Source: UBA2020 sp964551435 (GTDB taxonomy: Bacteria; Pseudomonadota; Alphaproteobacteria; Micavibrionales; UBA2020). From it: a stretch of DNA of 31,589 bases. The notes beneath the pieces are model-generated. The model did no database searches and was not told where the DNA came from. It saw only the letters and a program-made list of their open reading frames with translations. Position numbers and translations under genes: made by a program. Position 1 is the stretch's first letter. Every line of letters starts with the position of its first letter. This document shows, in pieces, positions 14,888 to 23,488 of this stretch. The DNA lies in NCBI GenBank assembly GCA_964551435.1, contig CAZKBS010000020.1:1-31589 (forward strand), written 5' to 3'.

Positions 14888-16057
14888 ATGGCATCCACCC
14901 CGAAAAATAAAAATATGCTCTGGATTGCGGCCTGCGTGCTGGCGGTGATGGCGGCGCTTTACTGGCAAAGCCTGCAGACAGACCCCGTCGACCGCGCGCC
15001 CGTCAACGATGCGCCGCATCTGCAAACAACCGTGGTTGCCGATAACCTTGAATTTCCGTGGTCGGTTGCATTCCTGCCCGGCGGGCAAGGTTTTCTGGTC
15101 ACCGAACGCGGCGGCAAACTGCTGCATATCGCCGCGGACGGCAAGACCCGCAAGGAAATCGCGGGCCTGCCCGATATTTACGCCGCGGGCCAAGGCGGCC
15201 TGTTCGACGTCGCCCTCTCCCCCGACTTCGCCCGCGACTCGACCCTCTTTTTTGCCTATGCGGGCGGCGATGAAAATGCAAACAGCACCGAACTTGCCCG
15301 TGCGCGTCTCGATCTTGCCGCGGCGCAGCTGTCCGATGTGAAAACCATTTTTGTTTCCCTGCCGAAAGTCAAAAGCAACCAGCATTTCGGCGGACGCATT
15401 TTGTTTTTGTCCGACGGCACCTTGCTGCTGACGCTGGGGGACCGCTACAGCATGCGCGACCACGCCCAGAATATGACGGATGATTTAGGCACGACGGTAC
15501 GCCTGACGCGCGACGGCGGCATCCCCAAAGACAACCCCTTCGCCGCCACAGCTGGCGCAAAGCCGGAGATTTTCACCTACGGCCACCGCAACGTGCAGGG
15601 CGCGGCGCTGTATCCCGGCACAAACGCCATCTGGATTCACGAACACGGCCCGCGCGGCGGGGATGAGATCAATATCCTGAGGCCCGGCGCGAATTACGGC
15701 TGGCCCGTTGTGACCTATGGCCGCGAATACAGCGGCGCCACCATCACCGATGTGCGCCACAAGGACGGCATGCAAGACCCGCTTGTTCACTGGACCCCGT
15801 CGATCGCGCCAAGCGGTATGGCGTTTTATACCGGCGATAAAATGCCGCAGTGGAAAGGCGATCTGTTCGTCGGCGCGCTGGCCGGACAACACTTGCGGCG
15901 GCTGGACATCGAAGGGGGCCATATCATCAAGCAGGAAAAACTGCTGACAACCCTCGAAAGCCGTATCCGCGATGTGCGGCAAGGCCCGGACGGGTATTTG
16001 TATCTGCTGACCGACGCGCCGGACGGGCAATTACTGCGCTACGGCCCGAAACACTGA
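14888..16057 (+). CDS. PQQ-dependent aldose sugar dehydrogenase (YliI/Asd type)
   Basis: A beta-propeller quinoprotein that oxidises aldose sugars in the periplasm with PQQ. An N-terminal hydrophobic segment (MLWIAACVLAVMAALYW, about residues 10-26) acts as signal or anchor. Six-bladed propeller motifs follow: PWSVAFLPGG, LVTERGGKL, GQGGLFDVALSPDF, HFGGRILFLSDGTLLLTLGDR, YGHRNVQGAALYP, EHGPRGGDEIN, and NYGWPVVTYGREYSG. The length of 389 residues is usual. The ATG at 14888 follows AGAGGA; the frame extends 12 codons further up without support. No PQQ synthesis genes are in the window. Confidence 0.9.
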   Translation: MASTPKNKNMLWIAACVLAVMAALYWQSLQTDPVDRAPVNDAPHLQTTVVADNLEFPWSVAFLPGGQGFLVTERGGKLLHIAADGKTRKEIAGLPDIYAAGQGGLFDVALSPDFARDSTLFFAYAGGDENANSTELARARLDLAAAQLSDVKTIFVSLPKVKSNQHFGGRILFLSDGTLLLTLGDRYSMRDHAQNMTDDLGTTVRLTRDGGIPKDNPFAATAGAKPEIFTYGHRNVQGAALYPGTNAIWIHEHGPRGGDEINILRPGANYGWPVVTYGREYSGATITDVRHKDGMQDPLVHWTPSIAPSGMAFYTGDKMPQWKGDLFVGALAGQHLRRLDIEGGHIIKQEKLLTTLESRIRDVRQGPDGYLYLLTDAPDGQLLRYGPKH

Positions 16058-16117
16058 TATTTTATAAAAGCCGAGGGCTTCTTTCACCCGCGCCGCTGTG
16101 CTAGAGTGGCGCCCATC

Positions 16118-17959
16118 ATGGTTTTTCACGCAAGCAATCACAAATCCCCCTCCCCGCATGCTGCGGCGGCGCTGCGCATTTTGCAAAAGACCTACGGGTT
16201 TGACGCTTTTCGCGGCGCACAGGCGGATATCATCCAGCATGTCGCGGGCGGTGGGGATGCTTTTGTCCTGATGCCGACGGGCGGCGGCAAATCGCTCTGC
16301 TATCAAATCCCCGCCCTGCTGCGCGACGGCGTGGGGATTGTTATCTCCCCCCTGATTGCCCTGATGCAAAATCAGGTGGACGCGCTGCAGCAGCTGGGCA
16401 TCCGCGCCGCCGCCATCAATTCCAACGTTGACGGCAACGTGATTGCCAGCACCAAGGATGCGATGCTGCGCGGGCTTATCGACCTTGTTTATGTCGCGCC
16501 GGAGCGTTTGCTGATGGATGACTTCCTCGCCCTGCTGGACGAGGCGCCGATTTCCCTTTTCGCCATCGACGAAGCGCATTGCGTCTCGCAATGGGGGCAT
16601 GATTTCCGTCCGCACTACAAACAGCTGTCGGTACTGGCGGAGCGCTACCCCTACGCCCCGCGCGTCGCGCTGACCGCCACCGCCGACGCCCCGACGCGCC
16701 GCGACATCGTGGAGTGCCTGAAGCTGCAGGAAGGCCGCAGTTTTATTGCCGGCTTTGACCGCCCGAACATCCATTACACCATTTTGCCCAAGGAAAGCGG
16801 CCGCACGCAGATTTTGAATTTCATCCGCCAGAACCATGCGGAGGATAGCGGCATCGTCTATTGCCTGTCGCGCAAACTGACCGAAGAAACCGCGGAATGG
16901 CTGTCCGGCGAAGGCTTCACCGCGCTGCCCTATCACGCGGGACTTGCGGCAGAGGTGCGCAGCGCGCATCTGGCGCGGTTTTTGAAAGAAGAAAAAATCA
17001 TCATGGTCGCCACCATCGCCTTCGGCATGGGGATCGACAAACCCGATGTCCGCTTTGTCGCCCATATGACCATCCCCAAAAATATCGAAGCCTATTATCA
17101 GGAAACCGGACGCGCGGGCCGCGATGGTCTGCCATCGAACGCTTTGATGGTTTACGGCGCGCAGGACGCCGTGATGCAGCGCCAGTTCATCGAGGATTCC
17201 GACGCGCCGGATGCGCAAAAACGCATCGAACACCAGAAACTGAATGCCCTTCTGGGCCTGTGCGAAACGGCAGGATGCCGCCGTCAGGTGCTTTTGGAGT
17301 ATTTCGGTGACAGCTGCGCACCTTGCGGCAACTGCGACACCTGCCAGTCGCCGCCCGAAACATTCGACGGCACGCTGGTTGCGCAAAAGGCCTTGTCTGC
17401 CGCCTACCGCACCGGCCAGCGCTATGGCGTGGGATATCTGATCGATGTCCTGACCGGCCAGACCGACGAGCGCATCATGCGCAACGGCCACGACCAGACC
17501 AGCACCTTCGGCATCGGCAAGGACATGACCAAAACCGAATGGCAATCGGTGTTCCGCCAGCTGATTGCGCGCAATCTGCTGCAGGTCGACAGCGAACACG
17601 GCGGGCTCAGCATGACCGCGCAGGGGCAGGCTTTCCTGCGTGAAAAGCAAACGGTTTTACTGCGCAAGGCCACGCGCCGCGCCGCCCTGTCGGGCAAAGC
17701 ATCGCGCAGCGGCAGCGATGCCGGATTGCTGCCGCCGGAAGATCAAGCGCTGCTCGCGGCGCTCAAAACGGCGCGCATGGAGATTGCCCGCACGCAGGGC
17801 GTGCCGCCGTATGTCATTTTTCATGACAAATCGCTGATTGATATGGCCTTGTTGAAGCCCGACAACATGATGCGCATGGCGCTGGTGCACGGGATTGGCG
17901 AACAAAAATTGAAAAAATACGGGCCGGCGTTTCTGGCGGTTATCGCGAAGTTTTTATAA
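16118..17959 (+). CDS. recQ: ATP-dependent DNA helicase RecQ
   Basis: 3'-5' superfamily 2 helicase for recombination and fork repair, 613 residues. Walker A is MPTGGGKS (52-59), the Walker B DEAH box is at 151-154, and motif VI is QETGRAGRDGLPS. The RecQ-C-terminal zinc site has its four cysteines in CRRQVLLEYFG and CAPCGNCDTC. A winged helix and a C-terminal HRDC domain follow (EDQALLAALKTARMEIAR through LVHGIGEQKLKKYG). The frame opens at a GTG 12 bases upstream, but the ATG at 16118 is chosen. It lies 60 bases after the sugar dehydrogenase and could be cotranscribed; it converges on the next gene with a 12-base gap. Confidence 0.95.
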   Translation: MVFHASNHKSPSPHAAAALRILQKTYGFDAFRGAQADIIQHVAGGGDAFVLMPTGGGKSLCYQIPALLRDGVGIVISPLIALMQNQVDALQQLGIRAAAINSNVDGNVIASTKDAMLRGLIDLVYVAPERLLMDDFLALLDEAPISLFAIDEAHCVSQWGHDFRPHYKQLSVLAERYPYAPRVALTATADAPTRRDIVECLKLQEGRSFIAGFDRPNIHYTILPKESGRTQILNFIRQNHAEDSGIVYCLSRKLTEETAEWLSGEGFTALPYHAGLAAEVRSAHLARFLKEEKIIMVATIAFGMGIDKPDVRFVAHMTIPKNIEAYYQETGRAGRDGLPSNALMVYGAQDAVMQRQFIEDSDAPDAQKRIEHQKLNALLGLCETAGCRRQVLLEYFGDSCAPCGNCDTCQSPPETFDGTLVAQKALSAAYRTGQRYGVGYLIDVLTGQTDERIMRNGHDQTSTFGIGKDMTKTEWQSVFRQLIARNLLQVDSEHGGLSMTAQGQAFLREKQTVLLRKATRRAALSGKASRSGSDAGLLPPEDQALLAALKTARMEIARTQGVPPYVIFHDKSLIDMALLKPDNMMRMALVHGIGEQKLKKYGPAFLAVIAKFL

Positions 17960-17971
17960 TCCGCACGTTCG

Positions 17972-18565
17972 TTACCACCAGTGCTTTTGCCGTGGCATCG
18001 GCCCGCGCGCCAGATAATCGCGCAGCAGCTTTTTATACCGCGCCAATGACGATTTGATTTTGTTGTGGCGGATATCAATCAGATACTGCTCCGCTTTCCA
18101 GACGTTACGCTTGCTCGCGCGCCAGTCGGCACCGGTATCGTCTAGGTTCGCCACCTGATAGCCGATAATCTTGCCCGATTTATCGACATAGGGGTCGTAA
18201 TAACTGAGCGCCAGATCGCGCAGACTGCGGTATTTGGGCGGGCGGCCATGCAGGCCCTCGTCGCGCGAACGCGCCACCGCGCCCCAGCGGCCGTTTTGTT
18301 TGAAAACATATATGACATGGTCGAGGCCATCCTTGCTCTCGAGACTCATGACCAACGGCGGATAGCCGTGATGCTCCAGTATCGCCGCGGCGGCAAAGGC
18401 TGCCTCGTAGCAATGCAGCCGCCCGCGGCGCAGCGCCGATTCCGCCGAAGACAGCGTCTCCCCGCCCTTTTCGCGGTTATAGGGCAGCGTGCGCAGGTAT
18501 TTTTGCACCTGCTTCGGCGTTTTCAGTTTTTTTGCCAGTTTTTCTGCAATGGTTGGTTTGGTCAT
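17972..18565 (-). CDS. Transglutaminase-like cysteine protein
   Basis: A 197-residue protein with the arrangement of a transglutaminase/cysteine protease core: Cys52 at the start of a helix (GRLHCYEAAFAAAAIL), then a strand, then His83 in LDHVIYVF, and candidate acids shortly after (SRDEG). The helix-cysteine followed by a His-containing beta strand is typical of bacterial transglutaminase-like domains, which may act as proteases or amidases. No signal peptide is present. The C-terminus is basic (RHNKIKSSLARYKKLLRDYL). An in-frame ATG pair at 18595-18598 would add 11 residues; neither start has a clear ribosome-binding site. The family assignment is tentative and the substrate unknown. Confidence 0.65.
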   Translation of the reverse strand: MTKPTIAEKLAKKLKTPKQVQKYLRTLPYNREKGGETLSSAESALRRGRLHCYEAAFAAAAILEHHGYPPLVMSLESKDGLDHVIYVFKQNGRWGAVARSRDEGLHGRPPKYRSLRDLALSYYDPYVDKSGKIIGYQVANLDDTGADWRASKRNVWKAEQYLIDIRHNKIKSSLARYKKLLRDYLARGPMPRQKHWW

Positions 18566-18712
18566 GCGGGCGCGGCCTGTTTGCGTTTTGCCCATCATAC
18601 ACCAAACCCCGCCGCGCAGCCAGAAAAGCCGCGGGTGGCCCCAAGATAAGCCTTGCTATTCGCCGCCAGCTACAGAAAATGGGGGCAGGATTATTCAACA
18701 GGACGGGCCGGC

Positions 18713-19069
18713 ATGAGCAAGATCAACCGCAAACAAATGGACGAACTGAAAGCCCTGCGCGAAAAGCTGAACAAAGCCGGCCGCAAAAAGGATTATTACA
18801 CGGTGGTCGAAGCCTGCCTTGAGATTATCGCCCTTGATCAGCGCACAAAGAACCTCAACATCATCGCCCCCCTTTACCACAAGGACCTTGGCGAGGCGTA
18901 TCTGAAGCTGCTGGAGTATGAAAAGGCGGTCGAGTGCCTGAACACCGCGCGCGAAGGATTGATTCAGTACCGCGCCACGCAAAAACTGAAATACCCCGAA
19001 GACTGGCTGGCCGAGATTTACGCCATCGAAAAGCTGATCCACAGAATTGAAAAAACGCACCTGAAATGA
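18713..19069 (+). CDS. Small TPR-like helical protein
   Basis: A 118-residue protein, almost entirely alpha-helical by composition. The stretch IAPLYHKDLGEAYLKLLEYEKAVECLNTAREGL matches the tetratricopeptide-repeat pattern (A/G at helix A, Y/A at helix B). A preceding charged helix (MDELKALREKLNKAGRKKDYYTVVEACLEII) could be a degenerate first repeat. Such proteins are usually protein-protein scaffolds. AGGACGGG precedes the ATG at 18713. It is followed by yaiI after 12 bases, so the two are probably one transcript. No signal peptide. Confidence 0.72.
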   Translation: MSKINRKQMDELKALREKLNKAGRKKDYYTVVEACLEIIALDQRTKNLNIIAPLYHKDLGEAYLKLLEYEKAVECLNTAREGLIQYRATQKLKYPEDWLAEIYAIEKLIHRIEKTHLK

Positions 19070-19081
19070 AAATATCGCTAC

Positions 19082-19537
19082 ATGAAAATATGGGTTGATG
19101 CCGACGCCTGCCCCAAGGTGATTAAAGAAATTTTATTCCGCGTTGCGGAGCGCACGCAAATCACCGTCGCCTTCGTGACCAACCAGTACCTGCATCTGCC
19201 GCCGTCGCCCTTCATTACATTCACGCAGGTGCCGCCGGGCCCCGATGTCACCGATGACGAAATCGCCGCGCGCTGCAGCGCCGAAGACATCGTCGTTACC
19301 GCCGATATCCCGCTGGCTGCGCGCATTGTTGAAAAAGGCGGCCATGCGCTTGACCCGCGCGGCAAACTTTACGACCGCGACAACATCAAACAAATCCTCT
19401 CCATGCGCGATTTCATGGATTCTCTGCGTGGCAGCGGCATCGAAACCGGCGGCCCCGGCGGCATCGGCCAGCACGAACGCAACCTATTTGCCAATAACCT
19501 TGACCGCCTTATCACCGCGTATCAAAAACGCTCATAA
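19082..19537 (+). CDS. yaiI: YaiI/YqxD family protein (UPF0178)
   Basis: A 151-residue member of the UPF0178 family, small proteins with a PIN/Rossmann-like fold and predicted nuclease activity. The opening MKIWVDADACPKVIKEIL carries the conserved aspartates. DDEIAARCSAEDIVVTADIPLA and ALDPRGKLYDRDNI are further family blocks, and TGGPGGIGQHERNLFANNLDR near the end is a nearly invariant signature. The function is not established. It is the second gene after the TPR-like protein and converges on DUF1489 with a 13-base gap. Confidence 0.92.
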   Translation: MKIWVDADACPKVIKEILFRVAERTQITVAFVTNQYLHLPPSPFITFTQVPPGPDVTDDEIAARCSAEDIVVTADIPLAARIVEKGGHALDPRGKLYDRDNIKQILSMRDFMDSLRGSGIETGGPGGIGQHERNLFANNLDRLITAYQKRS

Positions 19538-19550
19538 ACAATAGAAATAC

Positions 19551-19982
19551 CTACAAAAGCCCCAGCGCACGCAATTCCTGCCGCAGATGTTCGGGCAGCT
19601 CTTCGTGCCCGCTGCCCGCGGCCATATCGGGCGGGGCGTCTTCGGCATTCAGATAACGCCAGCCCTGAAACGCGCGGCGCGGCTGGCTGCGCACGGGGAT
19701 CAGCTCGGCATCATGCACGATGGCGCAGTGATTGACGCCGTTGACATCGATATCGCGAAAATCCAGAAGCTTTTGCCGCGCAATCACAAACCCCTTGACC
19801 ACCCAGTATATCGACCCGCCCGCCAGCAGTTCATCGGCGCGCTTGGGCGTATGGCGCGTGACGTGCCACAGTTCCGGCTTGCGGCGCGCGCGGCGCAGGT
19901 CTGCCAGACATTGCTGCTGCCATTCCGCCAGATCGGCAAAACTTTCGGTGCCGACGGAAAGCTTGATGAGATGTACTGTCAT
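19551..19982 (-). CDS. DUF1489 family protein
   Basis: A 143-residue protein of the DUF1489 family, found mainly in Alphaproteobacteria and of unknown function. Family phrases are HLIKLSVG at the start, WHVTRHTPKRADELLAGGSIYWVVKG, and QPRRAFQGWRYLNAEDAPPDM. The protein is small, soluble and without a signal peptide. Its ATG at 19982 overlaps the annotated stop of the PhoD-like gene by four bases. If the frameshift proposed for that gene is real, the true stop is at 19992 and a TAGGGG directly upstream would act as ribosome-binding site. Confidence 0.88.
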   Translation of the reverse strand: MTVHLIKLSVGTESFADLAEWQQQCLADLRRARRKPELWHVTRHTPKRADELLAGGSIYWVVKGFVIARQKLLDFRDIDVNGVNHCAIVHDAELIPVRSQPRRAFQGWRYLNAEDAPPDMAAGSGHEELPEHLRQELRALGLL

Positions 19983-21286
19983 GACATACCCCTACAATAT
20001 ATCCGTAGAAAACACCACGGCTTCGGCATTTTCGGCATGCCAGCAGGCATGAATACCGCCATCGGTGCGCAGTTCAAGCGCCAGCCAGTTGCGCGCGCGC
20101 CAAGGTGGATTTCACCCGACAGCGACGTCACCTGCATATCCGTCCTGTCGGCGGTATCCAGCAGCGCATACAAAAGCCGCAGCCATTCCACGCAGTGCGC
20201 GGGAATGCGCCACTGGTCGTGGATATCATCGGCGAATTGCTTGGGGTTTATTTTTTGCGGCAGCAACCAGGCGATAAAAGACGGAAACCCTGTCAATATC
20301 GGATCCAGCAAAGAGAAATGCGATGTCGCCAGCGGCACGCTGGAGACGAAAACCAGATGTTTTCTATCCCCCGCCAGTCCGCCCAGTGCCTGTTCAAGCC
20401 AGCGCCATCCGGCAGCGCCCATCACCTGCTTACGCGTTCTTTCGCTGCGAAGGTCAGGCACGACAATCGCCGCAGGCCCCAGCGTTATCGCCATTCCCGC
20501 CGTTTGCGCGTCGGCGGGCGCCGCCATGCCACGCTGGAACAGGAAAAAGGCTTCGCGCGCGGCGCGGAAGATGCCTTGATACACGGGGCTTTGCTGATGT
20601 TTAAAAGCCCAGCTGCCCCAGCCGTCGAAAATATCGTGATCGTCCCATATCATCACCGATGGCACACGGGCCATCACGCTGCGCACATGCGGCTGCGCCC
20701 AGTGGTTCATGTAATAGGCGAAATAATAATCGCGGATTTGGGCATATACCTCGCCGGGCAGCGGCGCGTTGTACTGCTGGCGCTTGGGCAGGGTTTTATA
20801 GGCCGCGAGAAAAGGAATATCGCGCCAGACGCTGTCAGCATAAAGCTGGTCGCCGCCCTGCACCAAGAGATGGAATTTTTGCTCGTGGTGGGTATCTTCC
20901 AGATGTTCCCACAGCGCGTTGCGGCCGGGCAGCGGCTTTTTAAACGCGCTTTCCGTTTCCGCACCGTTGCAGGATACATAGGCGATACGCAGCGAATCCC
21001 CCGCCCCCGGCACAAAAAATTCATAGCCGGCGCCGTTGATGTCATAGTGATGACTTGCCGTAGCGGCGGATTTTTCGACATCGAAATCGAAAACCCGGAA
21101 ACGGCCTTGCGCCGTATCTGCGACGGCTGTACCCTCAACAGGCTGGCCATCCAGCGTACAAACGACTTCGCGCGCGCTGTAAAACAGCACGCGATAGCCA
21201 GCGCGACCGGCCGTATCGCCGCGTGCATACAAAACCGGCCCGAATTCTTTGGCAAAAACCTGCTGCGTTTCCATGCGCAAATACAT
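19979..21286 (-). CDS. PhoD-like metallophosphatase, C-terminus apparently frameshifted
   Basis: A metallophosphoesterase of the PhoD-like group (alkaline phosphatase D/phosphodiesterase). Conserved parts in order: RIAYVSCNG, VQGGDQLYADSVWRD for metal ligands, YYMNHWAQPHVRSVMARVPSVMIWDDHDIFDG with the Asp-His pair, DLRSERT, and LSGEIHLG, which supplies the late His. No signal peptide is seen. After LSGEIHLGAR the frame ends in a Met/Pro/Arg-rich string unlike the rest, whereas the next frame reads NWLALELRTDGG and goes on to a stop at 19992-19994. The change happens at a (GC)5 tract at 20091-20100. The ATG at 21286 is chosen because GGGA precedes it. The open frame starts at a TTG further up. 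Confidence 0.8.
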   Translation of the reverse strand: MYLRMETQQVFAKEFGPVLYARGDTAGRAGYRVLFYSAREVVCTLDGQPVEGTAVADTAQGRFRVFDFDVEKSAATASHHYDINGAGYEFFVPGAGDSLRIAYVSCNGAETESAFKKPLPGRNALWEHLEDTHHEQKFHLLVQGGDQLYADSVWRDIPFLAAYKTLPKRQQYNAPLPGEVYAQIRDYYFAYYMNHWAQPHVRSVMARVPSVMIWDDHDIFDGWGSWAFKHQQSPVYQGIFRAAREAFFLFQRGMAAPADAQTAGMAITLGPAAIVVPDLRSERTRKQVMGAAGWRWLEQALGGLAGDRKHLVFVSSVPLATSHFSLLDPILTGFPSFIAWLLPQKINPKQFADDIHDQWRIPAHCVEWLRLLYALLDTADRTDMQVTSLSGEIHLGARATGWRLNCAPMAVFMPAGMPKMPKPWCFLRIYCRGMS

Positions 21287-21432
21287 AGCATCCCGCACGG
21301 AAATGCAAAGGGCGTTCTGACAAACCAAGGGGAAAACAAAATATGTAAAGATGTGATACCGAACAGGCCGCGCTTTTTTTCACAAATCTTGCTAGAGTGC
21401 CGCTATCCCGCTCACCCTCAAGACCGGACGCC

Positions 21433-22110
21433 ATGAAAGTCCTGATTATCGAAGACGACGCGAAAGTCGCCGACTACATCAAAAACGGCCTTGCCGAAAA
21501 CGGCCATGCCGCCGATGTCGCTGGCAATGGCAAAGACGGCCTGTTTCTGGCCACCACCGAAAAATATGACGTGATGATTGTCGACCGCATGCTGCCGGAA
21601 CTGGACGGGCTGACCATCATCAAAACCCTGCGTGGCGCGAATAACGCGACGCCCGCCCTCATCCTCTCCGCACTGGGCGAGGTCGATGACCGCGTGAAGG
21701 GCCTGCGTTCGGGCGGTGATGATTATCTTGTGAAGCCCTTCGCCTTTTCCGAACTGCTGGCACGCATCGAGGTATTATACCGGCGCGGCAACCAAAGCGC
21801 CGTCACCGAAACCCGCCTCAGCGCGCGCGGCATCGAACTGGATCTTTTGTCGCGCAAGGTTTTTCGCGATGGCAAGGCGCTGAACGATATCCAGCCGCGC
21901 GAATTCCGGCTACTGGAATACCTGCTGCGGCACAAGGGGCAGGTTGTGACGCGCACCATGCTGCTTGAAAACGTCTGGGATTACCATTTCGACCCGCAGA
22001 CCAACGTCATCGACGTGCATATCAGCCGCCTGCGTGGCAAGATCGACCGCAACGCCGACAACCCCATCATCAAAACGGTGCGCGGTGCAGGCTATATCAT
22101 CGAAGAATGA
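21433..22110 (+). CDS. OmpR-family response regulator
   Basis: A 225-residue transcription factor of a two-component system. The receiver domain has the acidic pair in IIEDDA, the phosphorylated Asp51 in VMIVDRMLPELDGL, and Lys in YLVKPFAF. The C-terminal winged helix is the OmpR/PhoB type (LNDIQPREFRLLEYLLRHKGQVVTRTMLLENVWDYHFDPQTNVIDVHISRLRGKI in pieces). The start at 21433 has GGAC upstream. Its stop is separated by one base from the kinase start. It lies directly upstream of the lipid/photolyase cluster, so that cluster is an obvious candidate target. This is inference from position only. Confidence 0.94.
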   Translation: MKVLIIEDDAKVADYIKNGLAENGHAADVAGNGKDGLFLATTEKYDVMIVDRMLPELDGLTIIKTLRGANNATPALILSALGEVDDRVKGLRSGGDDYLVKPFAFSELLARIEVLYRRGNQSAVTETRLSARGIELDLLSRKVFRDGKALNDIQPREFRLLEYLLRHKGQVVTRTMLLENVWDYHFDPQTNVIDVHISRLRGKIDRNADNPIIKTVRGAGYIIEE

Positions 22111-22111
22111 C

Positions 22112-23413
22112 ATGACCGGCGCGCGCAAATATACCAGCAGCTCTAGCTTCAAAATGGCTTTGCTGTTCGGCATTTTGCTGGGCCTTGGCGTGATTGTGCT
22201 GGGCTATTTCGGTTATTACTTCGCGCGCGGCCATTTCATTCACGGCACGCAGGATACGGTCGATACCGAAATCCGCTATCTGGCGCGGATGGATGACGCG
22301 GCGCTGCGCGCAGCCCTGCAATCCCCCGCCGCGGGACGCCTTTACCTGCTGCAGGGTGCGGATGGCGCACCGATTGCCGGCAATATCCGCGCCTGGCCCG
22401 CCGCGCAGGCCAAACTCGGCGACAGCGGTTTGATGCTGGTCACCGCCGGCGGGAAACGCTATGCGGCGAAAATGCAGTCGCTTCAAGGTGGCCGCACGCT
22501 CTATGCCGGCGTCGATGTGACCAAGGTTATTCATGATTATAATTTCATGCTGGGCCTTTGCCTGCTGAGTATTATCCTGATGATGATCGTTATTACCGTC
22601 AGCTTTTTCATCAGCACATTTGTCGTTAGCCGCACCAACCGCATTGCCGCCACCGCCAAGACCATCATGGATACAGGCAATCTGTCGCAGCGCGTGGCGA
22701 TTGATTCGAAATGGGATGACCTCAGCTACCTCTCCGGCGTTCTGAATGCGTTTCTGGCGCGTACCGAAATGCTGGTCGAAGGGGTGCAGCGCGTATCGGA
22801 CAATATCGCCCATGACCTGCGCACCCCGCTGACGCGCCTGCGCAACAACCTCGAAACCCTGCGCCGTACCGACAGCCGCGCCGCCGACGAGCTGATTGCC
22901 GAGGCCGACCATATCCTCGCCACCTTCAACGCGCTTTTGCGCATTGCCCGCATCGAAACCGCCCGCAAGAAAACGCAGTTCGCCGATATCGACCTTGCAC
23001 CGCTGCTGCGCGATGTGGCCGACCTGTATGAACCGATTGCGGAGAGTAAAAACATCACCCTTGCGCTTGATCTGGCCGATGCCCGCCTGACGGCGGACCG
23101 CGACCTGCTGTTTCAGGCTTTTGCCAACCTGCTCGACAATGCCATCAAATTCAGCCCCGCAGATGCCTGCATCACCCTGACGCTCGCCACGGCGGAGGGG
23201 CATATTCATGCCGCCGTGCGCGATGAAGGCCCCGGCATTCCCGATCACGAAAAAGAAAAAGTCTTCACCCGCTTTTTCCGCGGCGACCAGAGCCGCCATA
23301 CCCCCGGCAGCGGCCTCGGCCTCAGCCTTGTCGCCGCCGTCGCCGATTTGCATGACGCGCGCATCGTTCTTGAAAACGCCGCGCCGGGTTTGCGTGTAAA
23401 ATTAATATTTTAG
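22112..23413 (+). CDS. Sensor histidine kinase
   Basis: A 433-residue membrane kinase partnered with the preceding regulator. Two transmembrane segments (about 15-38 and 146-173) enclose a sensor region of about 105 residues that faces the periplasm. HAMP follows (VSRTNRIAATAKTIMDTGNLSQRV), then the H box NIAHDLRTPLTRLRNN with His234, the N box FANLLDNAIKF, the G1 box DEGPGIP, the F box FTRFFRGD, and the G2 box GSGLGLSLV. All catalytic motifs are intact. The sensor region has no recognisable ligand domain. The ATG at 22112 lies one base after the regulator stop. The signal is unknown. Confidence 0.94.
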   Translation: MTGARKYTSSSSFKMALLFGILLGLGVIVLGYFGYYFARGHFIHGTQDTVDTEIRYLARMDDAALRAALQSPAAGRLYLLQGADGAPIAGNIRAWPAAQAKLGDSGLMLVTAGGKRYAAKMQSLQGGRTLYAGVDVTKVIHDYNFMLGLCLLSIILMMIVITVSFFISTFVVSRTNRIAATAKTIMDTGNLSQRVAIDSKWDDLSYLSGVLNAFLARTEMLVEGVQRVSDNIAHDLRTPLTRLRNNLETLRRTDSRAADELIAEADHILATFNALLRIARIETARKKTQFADIDLAPLLRDVADLYEPIAESKNITLALDLADARLTADRDLLFQAFANLLDNAIKFSPADACITLTLATAEGHIHAAVRDEGPGIPDHEKEKVFTRFFRGDQSRHTPGSGLGLSLVAAVADLHDARIVLENAAPGLRVKLIF

Positions 23414-23488
23414 CAACATTACAATTATTTAATGAGCCAGTGAGCCGCGCGCCATTTAAAAGAGAATAAAATTATAAAGATGGAACGC

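Noticed and set aside
16100..16108. Shared GCTAGAGTG before recQ and again at 21391 before the response regulator, considered as a promoter motif
   Set aside because: TAGAGT could be a -10, but no -35 stands at 16-18 bases in either case and the flanks do not align.
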